From the NCBI GenBank assembly GCA_934120315.1, contig CAKOTX010000002.1, forward strand, positions 1 to 64,000: 64,000 nucleotides of DNA, read 5' to 3'. The position numbers and the translations under genes were made by a program. Below, piece after piece: positions 33,616 through 42,875 of the stretch. The notes below the pieces were generated by a model. That model saw only the letters and a list, made by a program, of their open reading frames with translations, had not been told where the DNA came from and ran no database searches. This stretch comes from an uncultured Clostridia bacterium (GTDB taxonomy: Bacteria; Bacillota; Clostridia; TANB77; CAG-508). The number at the start of each line of letters is the position of its first letter. The first letter of the stretch is position 1.

Positions 33616-33641
33616 GCTACTTTCTTTTTAGGTCTTTTTTT
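33574..33641 (+). terminator. Terminator before the BspA-type gene
   Basis: CCTAAAAA (33574-33581) pairs with TTTTTAGG (33625-33632), with inner AGAG-AAGCTT/AAGCT-CTTT stems, followed by TCTTTTTTT. It separates ldh and its leader RNA from the BspA-type gene. Confidence 0.8.
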
Positions 33642-33684
33642 ATACTAAAGATTTTTGGAGATGCTATAAAGGTGGAGAAAAAAT

Positions 33685-36219
33685 ATGAAACTAGTCAAAA
33701 ATAAAAATATGTTATTATTATTTATATTATTTGTAACTATATTATTAATGTCAGTAGGATATGCATCAATAAATTCAGTAACAGGAGATATAGAAGGAAC
33801 TGCAATTGCAGATGCACAAGAAGGAGTGTTTATAACAAATATAGCATATGTGAGTGATGTGAATGCAAGTGCAAGCAATTCAAAAGTAAATAAATTTCTT
33901 GGAACAGTAATGGATAGCACTATGCAATTGTCTGATACGGATGTGAATTCAAGTATAACATATAAAGTAACGGTTTATAATAAAGGAACAGAAGGAGCGA
34001 TATTTCAGAAAATAACTTATGCAAATGATTTTTATGACAATAATGATATAATATTTGAGATAAGTGGTTTTACAACAGGAGAAACAATTGCTTCAAATGA
34101 AAGTAAAGAGATAATTATAAAATTTAAGTATAAAGGAACAACAGTGCCTGATAATAATGTGTTAAATTCATATTTGAATTTTGTGATAAAAGCACCTAAT
34201 AGGATGACAGTTGCTAGTAATCCTGGTCCTAATGAGGATGGCGCTTTATATTTTAGTGGGCAAAATTCAGAAATAAGATGTTATCAAATAGAAACAATAG
34301 CATTTAAAAAGGGAAAAGAGTCAGATATAGCAGAAGAAATAAAATATAAATTTGATGTATCAGAAAAACAAGATGGAAGTATAATAGGATATTATACAGA
34401 TGAAAATAATGATGAAATGTATGATTTAACATTTTTGAGTGAGGATATAATTTATGCAAATAAAAATTCCAGTTATTTATTTGCGGAATTAATAAATTTA
34501 AAAAGTATAAATTTTGAGAATTTTACAATAGATGGTGTTACAGATATGAGTGCAATGTTTTATGATTGTGTCAGATTAGCCAGTTTAGATGTAGTAAGTC
34601 AATTTGACACAAGTAAAGTTACTAATATGGGATTTATGTTTTATAGATGTATTAGTCTGACAAGTTTGGATGTTAGCAATTTTGACACAAGTAAAGTTAC
34701 TGATATGGGAGGAATGTTTTCTGGATGTAGTAGTTTAACAAGTTTGGATATTAGCAATTTTGATACAAGTAAAGTTACTAATATGAATTTTATGTTTGGA
34801 TATTGTGAGAGTTTAACAAGTTTGGATTTAAGTAACTTTGACACGAGTATGGTAACTGATATGAGCACAATGTTTTATAGATGTTTTGTATTAGCAAAAA
34901 TAGATTTAAGCAACTTTAATACTAGCAATGTAACTAATATGGGAAGTATGTTTGAGTCTTGTCAACAATTAACAGAATTGAATATAAGCAACTTTGATAC
35001 TAGCAATGTAACGAATATGGGAGGTATGTTTGAGCAATGTGTCAGATTAACAGAATTGGATGTAAGCAACTTTGATACAAGTAAGGTAACAAATATGAGA
35101 TATATGTTTCATACGTGTTGGGAGCTAAAAGAATTGAATGTAAGTAACTTTGATACAAGCAAGGTAACGAATATGGCGCTGATGTTTTATAATATCGGAT
35201 TGACAGAATTGGAGTTAAGTAATTTTGATACGTACAATGTAACAGATATGGTAAATATGTTTAATTCATGCTACAATTTAACTACGATATATGTGAGTGA
35301 ATACGATTCAACAACAAGGAAAGGATGGACAACAGAAAATGTAACAAGGTCAGAAAAGATGTTTGAAAAAGTTTCGAACTTAGTAGGAGGAAATGGCACA
35401 AAATACAATTCGAGTTATATAGATGTAACTTATGCACGAATAGATACAGCAGATACCCCTGGATATTTAACCAATATTGCAATGAAAAATCCTAATAGGA
35501 TGATGGCTAATACTACTTTTAATGTTGGTGGGCATGATAACTATCTGGATGCAAGTGTTGCAAAAGATAAAATAGAATCAATAAAGTTCAAAAAAGGAGG
35601 AATATCTAATATAAAATCTGAAATAAAATCCCAATTTGATGCATCTGAGAAGAAAGATGGAAGCATAATGGGATATTACACAGATGAAGATAACAATGGA
35701 ATGTATGAACTTACATTTTTAAGCGAAAATATAATTTTTTGCAATAAAAATGCAACAGGATTATTTTACAATTTAAAGAATGTAAAGAATATTGAATTTG
35801 ACAACTTTAACACATATGGTGTGACAACTATGGACAGAATGTTTTCAGGTTGTAGCTTGTTAACTACATTAGATTTGAGTAAATTTGATACTAAATCTGT
35901 TGTTAATATGAGTGGAATGTTTGTTGGATGTACTGGATTAGTAATTTTAGATTTAAGTGGATTTGATATGTATAATGTTACAAGTATAGGAATGTTTTGT
36001 TGGGGAACTCAAAAATTAACAACAATATATGCAAAAGAATTTAATTCTGAAACCAAGTCTGGATGGACAATGGAAAATGTTTCATCAGACGGAGGAATGT
36101 TTACAGGGTGCATAAAATTAGTAGGAGGAAATGGAACGGTGTATAATTCTAATTATGACGATAAAACTTATGCTCGAATAGACACAGCAAGTACGCCAGG
36201 ATATTTAACTAAAAAGTAA
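33685..36219 (+). CDS. BspA-type surface protein with DUF285 repeats
   Basis: 844 aa. Signal or membrane segment (about 7-27) ending SVGYA, then a beta-rich domain (about 30-170) like those at the start of secreted TasA-type or surface proteins. Two homologous modules follow. Each starts with a head (IETIAFKKGKESDIAEEIK…YTDENND-type; IESIKFKKGGISNIKSEIK…) and continues with DUF285 leucine-rich repeats of about 24 residues of the form LTSLDVSNFDTSKVTDMGGMFSGC: about ten in the first module (about 285-545), about three in the second (about 705-790). Each module ends with the same WTTENV…GGNGT…DTAxTPGYLT segment. No C-terminal anchor is seen. Such proteins bind host or bacterial surfaces. Confidence 0.92.
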   Translation: MKLVKNKNMLLLFILFVTILLMSVGYASINSVTGDIEGTAIADAQEGVFITNIAYVSDVNASASNSKVNKFLGTVMDSTMQLSDTDVNSSITYKVTVYNKGTEGAIFQKITYANDFYDNNDIIFEISGFTTGETIASNESKEIIIKFKYKGTTVPDNNVLNSYLNFVIKAPNRMTVASNPGPNEDGALYFSGQNSEIRCYQIETIAFKKGKESDIAEEIKYKFDVSEKQDGSIIGYYTDENNDEMYDLTFLSEDIIYANKNSSYLFAELINLKSINFENFTIDGVTDMSAMFYDCVRLASLDVVSQFDTSKVTNMGFMFYRCISLTSLDVSNFDTSKVTDMGGMFSGCSSLTSLDISNFDTSKVTNMNFMFGYCESLTSLDLSNFDTSMVTDMSTMFYRCFVLAKIDLSNFNTSNVTNMGSMFESCQQLTELNISNFDTSNVTNMGGMFEQCVRLTELDVSNFDTSKVTNMRYMFHTCWELKELNVSNFDTSKVTNMALMFYNIGLTELELSNFDTYNVTDMVNMFNSCYNLTTIYVSEYDSTTRKGWTTENVTRSEKMFEKVSNLVGGNGTKYNSSYIDVTYARIDTADTPGYLTNIAMKNPNRMMANTTFNVGGHDNYLDASVAKDKIESIKFKKGGISNIKSEIKSQFDASEKKDGSIMGYYTDEDNNGMYELTFLSENIIFCNKNATGLFYNLKNVKNIEFDNFNTYGVTTMDRMFSGCSLLTTLDLSKFDTKSVVNMSGMFVGCTGLVILDLSGFDMYNVTSIGMFCWGTQKLTTIYAKEFNSETKSGWTMENVSSDGGMFTGCIKLVGGNGTVYNSNYDDKTYARIDTASTPGYLTKK
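34580..35270 (+). repeat. Tandem DNA repeats in the BspA-type gene
   Basis: About nine or ten units of about 72-75 bp, each containing variants of AGCAATTTTGACACAAGTAA followed by GTTACTAATATG. Near-identity between units allows copy-number change by recombination. Confidence 0.85.
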
Positions 36220-36228
36220 AAAATGAAA

Positions 36229-36262
36229 AAGAAATTTAGAAGAGATTCTAGATTTCTTTTTT
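36229..36262 (+). terminator. Terminator of the BspA-type gene
   Basis: AAGAAATTTAGAA pairs with TTCTAGATTTCTT, followed by T-run. Confidence 0.85.
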
Positions 36263-36307
36263 GTTATTATATGTTAAAGGTGTTAACCTGTTTTTCATGA
36301 TTAATAC

Positions 36308-36336
36308 TTGTATTTTTCCTAAAAAAGAGGTATAAT
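36308..36336 (+). promoter_or_regulatory. gatCAB promoter
   Basis: TTGTAT (36308-36313), 17-nt spacer, TATAAT (36331-36336). Confidence 0.7.
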
Positions 36337-36373
36337 AAGCACATCAATGAAAAGAAGAGAAGAGGAGGCAAAT

Positions 36374-36661
36374 ATGAAAGTTAGTAAAGAAGAAATTTTG
36401 CACATAGCCAATTTAGCACAATTAACATTAGAAGATAGTGAGATAGAAGAATATATGTTGCATTTACAAGATATATTAAATTTTGCCAATATTGTAAATA
36501 ATGCACCTGTAGATGGATTAGATGTTACAATAGGAGCGAATGAAGCCAAAAATGTATTTAGAAAAGATGAGGTAAAGAAATTTGAAGATGTAGATAGTTT
36601 ATTACAAAATGCTCCGACACAAGATAGACACATGTTCAAAATTCCAAAGGTTTTAAACTAA
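36374..36661 (+). CDS. gatC: Asp/Glu-tRNA(Asn/Gln) amidotransferase subunit C
   Basis: 95 aa. ATG 36374 follows GAGGAGG; an in-frame ATG at 36347 lies too near the promoter. Typical GatC: MKVSKEEILHIANLAQLTLEDSEIEEY…ILNFANIVNNAPVDGLD…LRKDEV-like. GatC holds GatA and GatB together in the enzyme that converts Glu-tRNA(Gln) and Asp-tRNA(Asn) to the amide forms. First gene of gatCAB. Confidence 0.95.
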   Translation: MKVSKEEILHIANLAQLTLEDSEIEEYMLHLQDILNFANIVNNAPVDGLDVTIGANEAKNVFRKDEVKKFEDVDSLLQNAPTQDRHMFKIPKVLN

Positions 36662-36696
36662 TAAAGATACTCGGTTTCAATTAGTATGCAAAAAAA

Positions 36697-36708
36697 GGGA
36701 CCGACCCC
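36697..36708 (+). repeat. GGGACCGACCCC motif between gatC and gatA
   Basis: A GC-rich 12-mer (GGG-ACCGA-CCCC) in a 68-nt gap, preceded by A7. The reverse complement GGGGTCGGTCCC resembles repeated extragenic motifs mobilised by REP-associated transposases in many bacteria. Only one copy was noticed in the window. Confidence 0.35.
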
Positions 36709-36729
36709 AAATTAGCAAGGAGGAGAAAG

Positions 36730-38208
36730 ATGGATATTACAGAATTAACAGTACATGAGTTACAAGAAAAATTAAAGAACAAAGAATTAACAGTAACAGA
36801 AATAACAAAAGCTTATGTAGATAGAATAAAGGAAAAAGAACCAGAAGTACAAGCGTTTATAACAGAACTTACAACTGAAGGCATGAAGCAAGCAGAAGAA
36901 ATTCAAGCTAAAATTGATAATGGAGAAAAAGTAGGAGAATTAGCTGGAATTCCAATTGGTATTAAAGATATTATTTGTACTAAAGGAATAAAAACAACTT
37001 GTGCATCAAAAATGTTAGAAAACTTTATTTCACCATATGATGCAACAGTAATGAATAAAATTAATGCAGAAGAAATGATAGATTTAGGAAAATTAAATAT
37101 GGATGAGTTTGCAATGGGAGGTTCAACAGAATATTCATATTTTAAGAAAACAAGAAATCCATGGGATTTATCAAGAGTACCAGGTGGTTCTTCAGGTGGT
37201 TCTGCAGCAGCAGTTGCAGCAAATATGGTACCATGGGCATTAGGAACAGATACAGGTGGAAGTATTCGTCAACCAGCTTCGCTTTGCGGTGTTGTAGGGC
37301 TAAAACCTACATACGGATTAGTATCAAGATATGGTGTTGTTGCATTTGCATCATCACTTGACCAAGTTGGAGTATTTACAAAAGATGTACAAGATTGTGC
37401 AACTTTATTAAATGTTATAGCAGGTCATGACGAAATGGATACAACATCAGTAGATGTAGGTCAAAAAGATTATACTAAAGCATTACAAAAAGATGTTAAA
37501 GGATTAAAAATAGGAGTTCCAAAAGAATTTTATGGAGAAGGAATAAATCCAGAAGTTAAAGCATCATTAGAAAATGCAATTGCAAAATACAAAGAAATGG
37601 GAGCAGAAGTAGAAGAATTTTCATTAGATATTGCACAATATGCATTAGCAACATATTATATAATTGCATGTGCAGAAGCAAGTTCAAATTTAGGAAGATA
37701 TGATGGAATAAGATATACTTATAGATCACCAGAAGCTAAGACATTAAAAGAAATTTATAAAAAATCTAGAAGTGAAGGATTTGGTGCAGAAGTAAAAAGA
37801 AGAATTATTCTTGGAACTTATGTATTATCATCAGGATATTATGATGCATATTATAAAAAAGCTCAACAAGTTCGTACACTTGTAATGAACGAATTTAATA
37901 AAGCATTTGAAAAATATGATGTAATAGTAACACCAACATCTCCAACAACAGCATTTAAAATTGGAGAAAAATCAACAAATCCAATGGAAATGTATTTAGC
38001 AGATATTTGTACAGTTTCTGTAAATATTGCAGGATTGCCAGGAATGTCAATACCTTGTGGAGTTGATAGTCAAGGACTTCCAATTGGTATGCAATTAATT
38101 GGTAACAAATTCTGTGAAGAAACAATTATAAAAGCAGCATATGCTTATGAACAAGAAACAAAATTTAGAGAAAAATATAAACCAACATTTAAGGGAGGTG
38201 TTAATTAA
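36730..38208 (+). CDS. gatA: Asp/Glu-tRNA(Asn/Gln) amidotransferase subunit A
   Basis: 492 aa amidase that releases ammonia from glutamine for GatB. The amidase-signature triad is visible: Lys in GIPIGIKDI, the Ser pair in GSSGGSAAAVAA and the Ser in DTGGSIRQPAS. Full length. AAGGAGG precedes ATG. Ends overlapping the gatB start by one base (TAATG), so translation is coupled. Confidence 0.97.
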   Translation: MDITELTVHELQEKLKNKELTVTEITKAYVDRIKEKEPEVQAFITELTTEGMKQAEEIQAKIDNGEKVGELAGIPIGIKDIICTKGIKTTCASKMLENFISPYDATVMNKINAEEMIDLGKLNMDEFAMGGSTEYSYFKKTRNPWDLSRVPGGSSGGSAAAVAANMVPWALGTDTGGSIRQPASLCGVVGLKPTYGLVSRYGVVAFASSLDQVGVFTKDVQDCATLLNVIAGHDEMDTTSVDVGQKDYTKALQKDVKGLKIGVPKEFYGEGINPEVKASLENAIAKYKEMGAEVEEFSLDIAQYALATYYIIACAEASSNLGRYDGIRYTYRSPEAKTLKEIYKKSRSEGFGAEVKRRIILGTYVLSSGYYDAYYKKAQQVRTLVMNEFNKAFEKYDVIVTPTSPTTAFKIGEKSTNPMEMYLADICTVSVNIAGLPGMSIPCGVDSQGLPIGMQLIGNKFCEETIIKAAYAYEQETKFREKYKPTFKGGVN

Positions 38209-39647
38209 TGCCAAGACAAGATTATGAAGTAGTAATGGGACTAGAGGTTCATGCAGAATTAGCAACAAAAACAAAAATATTTTGTAGCTGCCCTACAAAG
38301 TTTGGTGCAGAACCAAATACACAAGTATGTCCAATTTGTATGGCAATGCCAGGAACATTACCTAAATTAAATGAAAAAGTAGTAGAATATGCTGTAAGAG
38401 CTGGACTTGCAACAAATTGTACAATATCAAGAGATAGTAAGAACGATAGAAAAAATTATTTTTACCCAGATACACCAAGAGCATATCAGATTTCACAATT
38501 TGATAAACCATTGTGCGAACATGGATATATTGAAATAGAAACAAGTCAAGGAAAAAAGAAAATAGGAATAACACGTATTCACATAGAAGATGATGCAGGA
38601 AAATTAAATCATGATGATTTAGGTGGAGGAGCATTAATAGACCTAAACAGAGCTGGCGTACCATTAATTGAAATTGTATCAGAGCCTGATTTTCGTTCTA
38701 TTGAAGAAGTTGATGCATATTTAAGAAAACTAAAATCAATACTTGAATATGTAGAAGTATCTGATTGTAAGATGGAAGAAGGATCTTTTAGAGCTGATAT
38801 TAATACATCAATTCGTCCAATTGGAGCAGAAAAACTTGGAACACGTACAGAAATGAAAAATATGAACTCATTTAGAAGTATAACAAGAGCACTTGAATAT
38901 GAGATAAATAGACAAGTTGAAGTTATAGATAATGGTGGAAAAGTTGACCAAGAAACATTAAGATGGGACGAAGTATCTGGAAAAACATTTTCAATGAGAG
39001 ATAAAGAAGACGCTCAAGATTATAGATATTTCCCAGAACCAGACTTAGTTGCAATAAAACTATCAGAAGAATACATTGAAAATATTAGAAAAACATTACC
39101 AGAAATGCCAGAAAGCAGAAAAGAGAGATATTTAAGAGATTATAAATTATCTGAAAAAGATGCTGGAATAATAACAGCTTCTAAATATTTATCAGATTTG
39201 TTTGAAAAAGCTTCTGAAATTTGTGGAAATTATAAAGCAGTAAATAACTGGATAATATCAGATATTTCTAGAATTTTAAATGAAACTGAAATGGATCCAA
39301 TTCAAATACCTTTTGATGCTAAGCAATTAGCTAAATTAGTTGAATTAATTGACAAAGGAACAATTAGTTCAAGTATTGGTAAAAAAGTATTGGTAGAATT
39401 ATTTGAAAATCCAAGAGATCCAGAAGATATTATCAAGGAAAAAGGATGGATTCAAATTTCTGATGAAGGTGCAATAAAAGAAGTTGTACTAAAAATTATT
39501 GAAGCAAATCCACAGTCAGTTGCAGACTATAAAGCTGGTAAAGATAGAGCATTAGGATTTTTAGTTGGACAAGCTATGAAAGAAACTAAAGGAAAAGCTA
39601 ATCCACAAATGCTTAATAAAATGTTTGCAGAAGAATTAAAAAAGTAG
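38208..39647 (+). CDS. gatB: Asp/Glu-tRNA(Asn/Gln) amidotransferase subunit B
   Basis: 479 aa. Kinase and transamidase subunit: EVVMGLEVHAEL, the Cys-containing CSCPTKFGAEPNTQVCPIC and C-terminal YqeY-like tail for tRNA recognition. It activates the misacylated Glu or Asp with ATP. Last gene of the operon, followed by a long hairpin. With GatC and GatA it indicates that Gln-tRNA and probably Asn-tRNA are made by the indirect route. Confidence 0.97.
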   Translation: MPRQDYEVVMGLEVHAELATKTKIFCSCPTKFGAEPNTQVCPICMAMPGTLPKLNEKVVEYAVRAGLATNCTISRDSKNDRKNYFYPDTPRAYQISQFDKPLCEHGYIEIETSQGKKKIGITRIHIEDDAGKLNHDDLGGGALIDLNRAGVPLIEIVSEPDFRSIEEVDAYLRKLKSILEYVEVSDCKMEEGSFRADINTSIRPIGAEKLGTRTEMKNMNSFRSITRALEYEINRQVEVIDNGGKVDQETLRWDEVSGKTFSMRDKEDAQDYRYFPEPDLVAIKLSEEYIENIRKTLPEMPESRKERYLRDYKLSEKDAGIITASKYLSDLFEKASEICGNYKAVNNWIISDISRILNETEMDPIQIPFDAKQLAKLVELIDKGTISSSIGKKVLVELFENPRDPEDIIKEKGWIQISDEGAIKEVVLKIIEANPQSVADYKAGKDRALGFLVGQAMKETKGKANPQMLNKMFAEELKK

Positions 39648-39695
39648 TTAAACGCTAAGAACAAGTTTGAATAAGGACTTGTTCTTGGCGTTTAA
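39648..39695 (+). terminator. Hairpin after gatB
   Basis: TTAAACGC-AAGAACAAGT pairs with ACTTGTTCTT-GCGTTTAA, about 18 bp. There is only a poor T-run, so termination may be partial or serve as a processing barrier. Confidence 0.7.
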
Positions 39696-39755
39696 TTCAT
39701 ATGTATAAGTGTCGATTTTTGTCGAAGAAAAGTTCGCTAAATTTTTGATAAAGTA

Positions 39756-39784
39756 TTGACAAAAGCTATAAAAGAAAGTATACT
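39756..39784 (+). promoter_or_regulatory. Promoter of the 185-aa gene
   Basis: TTGACA (39756-39761), 17-nt spacer, TATACT (39779-39784), followed by a leader of about 150 nt. Confidence 0.8.
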
Positions 39785-39939
39785 TTGGATAAATTATATA
39801 ATTTCAGTAACAATAATTTTTTCGAAAATTTATATCAGTTACATTATTTCAAAAGTTATAACTTAAAATTTCAGTAAGTCTAATAAAGATATAATAGAAA
39901 ATCTATTATTATTAATTGAGTCAAAAAGGAGGAATAAAT

Positions 39940-40497
39940 ATAGAAAATAAAGTTATAAAATTAAAACAGTTAGTGGAGAGCAATGAAAATAGCATATTAA
40001 AAGATGTGTTGAACAATGTTTTAAAATTAAAAATAAAAAAGATAAGGTATGATAAAAATTTACAGTTAGGTAATATTTCAGAATATGAATTTGAATTGAT
40101 AAAGGTAAAAGCATTATTAGAAACTGATGAAGAAATTGAAATATATTTAAAGATAATAAAAAATAGTAGAATTAAAGAATCTATATTTTGCTATTGGTGT
40201 ACTATTTATGAAGAAGAATTGATGCAAACAAAAGATTTAGGTGATGTGGATGTGATAATAAACAAAGTAGCAATATCAGAGCTAAAAAAGAGTAGATATC
40301 AAGAAAGTATATTTTTAACAATAGAAAATAATAGAACTCCTATATTAGAATCAGGTACAGAGGTAAGTTTTATTGAAATAAGAGATTATATTGAAGATAA
40401 AAAAGATGAATATAATGAATTGGAAAAATTATACGAATATTTTGACAGAGCAAGTAATGATGTATTGTTAGTAGGAATAAAGATGAAACAAGAATAA
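39940..40497 (+). CDS. Hypothetical protein, 185 aa, apparent AUA start
   Basis: AAGGAGG (39926-39932) is followed after 7 nt by ATA 39940 in the open frame; the only conventional in-frame start (TTG 39916) lies before the ribosome site and would be unusable. The soluble protein (begins xENKVIKLKQLVESNENS) is rich in Glu, Lys and Ile with alternating helix and strand, ending LLVGIKMKQE. No family recognised. Preceded by a consensus promoter and about 150 nt of leader without obvious strong structure. Confidence 0.7.
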   Translation: MENKVIKLKQLVESNENSILKDVLNNVLKLKIKKIRYDKNLQLGNISEYEFELIKVKALLETDEEIEIYLKIIKNSRIKESIFCYWCTIYEEELMQTKDLGDVDVIINKVAISELKKSRYQESIFLTIENNRTPILESGTEVSFIEIRDYIEDKKDEYNELEKLYEYFDRASNDVLLVGIKMKQE

Positions 40498-40511
40498 CAA
40501 AAGAAGGTGTA

Positions 40512-40540
40512 TTGATTTTTTTTGTCAAATCTTGTATAAT
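40512..40540 (+). promoter_or_regulatory. Promoter of the TSCPD gene
   Basis: TTGATT (40512-40517), 17-nt spacer, TATAAT (40535-40540). Confidence 0.7.
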
Positions 40541-40572
40541 AATATAGAAAATTATATAAGGAGTGAGAAAAT

Positions 40573-40827
40573 ATGGAATATAAATATACACCAGAAGGCG
40601 TTTGTTCAATGCAAATGATATTCGAAATAGAAAATAATATAATAAAAAAATTAAAGATTGTTGGAGGATGCCCAGGAAATACTGTAGGTGTATCTAAATT
40701 AGTAGAAGGCAGAAATATAGATGAAGTTATAGAAATGCTAAAGGGGATACCATGTGGAATAAAAGGAACATCTTGTCCAGATCAAGTAGCTAGGGCATTA
40801 GAAGAATATAAAAAAGAGATGCACTAA
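40573..40827 (+). CDS. TSCPD-domain protein (TIGR03905 family)
   Basis: 84 aa. Pattern YTPEGVCSMQMIFEIENNIIKKLKIVGGCPGNTVGVSKLVEGR and GTSCPDQVARAL match the TIGR03905/TSCPD family, related to the C-terminal domain of adenosylcobalamin-dependent ribonucleotide reductase (Cys pattern GGCxGN…TSCPDQ). Probably a metal- or nucleotide-binding regulator; function not proven. GGAGTG precedes ATG. Confidence 0.88.
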   Translation: MEYKYTPEGVCSMQMIFEIENNIIKKLKIVGGCPGNTVGVSKLVEGRNIDEVIEMLKGIPCGIKGTSCPDQVARALEEYKKEMH

Positions 40828-40842
40828 TATGTGCATCTTTTT
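40817..40842 (+). terminator. Terminator of the TSCPD gene
   Basis: AGATGCAC pairs with GTGCATCT, followed by TTTT. It reaches the stop codon of the convergent PBP gene. Confidence 0.8.
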
Positions 40843-42766
40843 AATATAATTCATTTTCAGAAATATTTGTATTATTTCCAGTATCTTTGTTTCCATTGTT
40901 AATTCCCATATATGGTAAAATCTCAGAAAGCATTTTTCCAGCAGTTGGTGCTGCAATTTGTCCACCATTGTGGTTAACACCTTCACCAGGTGATTTTAAA
41001 ATTACAAGTAAAACAATTTGTGTATTTTCAACAGGAGATATTGCTAAGAATGAAGCAGTATATCCATCTTTTGAACCATTTATAGGTTCTGAAGTTCCTG
41101 TTTTACCACCAATAGAATATCCAGACATTTTTGCAGTAAATTCTGCATCATCTTTGTTATATTTTACTTTATATCCAGTACCATTTTCTACAACAGATTC
41201 CATCATAGTAGCTACTTTATCAGCAGTACTTTTTGAAATTACTTGACGAACTTCTTGAGTTGAGAAAGTTGTAACTTCTCCAGTATCAGTATTAGTAATT
41301 TTATCTACAATTTGTGGTTGAACTAAAACACCATCATTAGCTATTGCAGATGCAGCTGTTATCATTTGAAGAGGTGTAATAGTGAAACGTTGTCCGAAAG
41401 ACATTGTTCCAAGTTCGTGGTCATTTATTTTATTTATATCATAGAAAATTCCTGATGATGGTTCTCCAGAAATTGAGATTCCAGTTTTTCCGAAAAATCC
41501 ATATGCTTCATAATATTTGTAAGTAATATTTTTTCCGATTTTGATACCTAATTCAACAAAAACAGGGTTACAAGAATTTTCTAAGGCATTTGTTAAACTT
41601 TGTGCACCATGAGAATTTGGATATTTAAAACATTTTATAGGTCTTGATTCGCCAGGAACTGTTATAGAACCATTACAATTATATACAACAGAGCTTGTAT
41701 CTGCGAACTTTTCTTCTAATGCTATAGAAGATGTAATTATTTTAAATACAGATCCAGGTTCATAAGTATCTGTAATAGCTTTAGGTGTCCACATTTTGTA
41801 TAATTCTTTGTTTTTATCTTCACTTGATAGGCTATCCCATATTTGAGATAGATGTGAATTTGGAGTATTTTTATCATTGCAATCAAAGCTTGGATAATCT
41901 GCCATTGCTAATATTTTTCCATTAGTTGGATTCATAGCAATTGTAATTCCGCTTTCACATTTATATTCTTCTACAGCTTCTGAAAGATATTTTTCTACAA
42001 TGCTTTGAATATTTGAATCTATTGTTAAAGTTAAATCATAACCATTTTCAGCAGCAATATAAGATTTGTTAGAATTTGCAATTTCAGATTGACTTGCATC
42101 TTTTAAACTAACAGATTTTCCTGCAGTACCACTAAGAAATGAATTCCAAGAACGTTCAATTCCCATAGAACCTTGATTGTCTGCACCGACAAAACCAATA
42201 ACAGTAGAAGCTAAAGTTTTATTTGGATAAGAACGAGAAGTAGTTTCTTCAAAAGTGATTCCAGTTTTCATTTTTAAATCTTTATTACAAGTTTCTATCC
42301 ATTTATTTATAGTATCAACTTTTTCTTGATTTACATCAGAAGCTATAAGAACTCTACTTGATGAAGAATTTAGTTTTTCTAAAAGTTCATTATAATCTAA
42401 TTCAAGAGTAGTGGCTAAATATTGAGCAATATAAGATTTATTTTCAGCTTTAATATCTTTTGGAGTAATATAAACTTTATCTGTTTCATAGCTAATAGCA
42501 AGTGTTTTTCCCTTGGCATCATAAATTGTACCACGTTTAGCAGAAATTGTTTCTGTTAAAGTTTGTTGAGATGTAGCTAGATTTTGTAATCTACTTCCAT
42601 CAATAAATTGAATGTATCCAACTCTAAAAATAAGGACAAGCATTATAACAATTATAAAGCATGTTACAACAACAAGTCTTATAGGTTTTATTGTATTTGG
42701 AACATTTATATCATTTGTTATATTAACTGATTTTCTTTTTGTTTTTCTATTTTTTTTCTTATTCAT
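40841..42766 (-). CDS. Class B penicillin-binding protein (FtsI/SpoVD type)
   Basis: 641 aa. Short cytoplasmic basic tail, one membrane helix (about 30-50), dimerisation domain (about 55-230) and transpeptidase domain (about 260-600). Active-site motifs: EPGSVFK (Ser-x-x-Lys), SCN in NSCNPVF and KTGTSE. It cross-links peptidoglycan during septation or spore cortex synthesis. There is no PASTA domain; it ends in an Asn-rich tail. Division FtsI and sporulation SpoVD cannot be told apart from this alone. It is not in the murE-murG cluster at 51-56 kb. Confidence 0.92.
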   Translation of the reverse strand: MNKKKNRKTKRKSVNITNDINVPNTIKPIRLVVVTCFIIVIMLVLIFRVGYIQFIDGSRLQNLATSQQTLTETISAKRGTIYDAKGKTLAISYETDKVYITPKDIKAENKSYIAQYLATTLELDYNELLEKLNSSSSRVLIASDVNQEKVDTINKWIETCNKDLKMKTGITFEETTSRSYPNKTLASTVIGFVGADNQGSMGIERSWNSFLSGTAGKSVSLKDASQSEIANSNKSYIAAENGYDLTLTIDSNIQSIVEKYLSEAVEEYKCESGITIAMNPTNGKILAMADYPSFDCNDKNTPNSHLSQIWDSLSSEDKNKELYKMWTPKAITDTYEPGSVFKIITSSIALEEKFADTSSVVYNCNGSITVPGESRPIKCFKYPNSHGAQSLTNALENSCNPVFVELGIKIGKNITYKYYEAYGFFGKTGISISGEPSSGIFYDINKINDHELGTMSFGQRFTITPLQMITAASAIANDGVLVQPQIVDKITNTDTGEVTTFSTQEVRQVISKSTADKVATMMESVVENGTGYKVKYNKDDAEFTAKMSGYSIGGKTGTSEPINGSKDGYTASFLAISPVENTQIVLLVILKSPGEGVNHNGGQIAAPTAGKMLSEILPYMGINNGNKDTGNNTNISENELY

Positions 42767-42875
42767 AAATTCACCATTCTTTTGTTAAAATTTAAATATA
42801 TTTTATAATAAAAGGTTATAAAAATCAATAAAAAAATTAAATAATCTAAATGAGATTAATAGAGGAGGATAAAAC

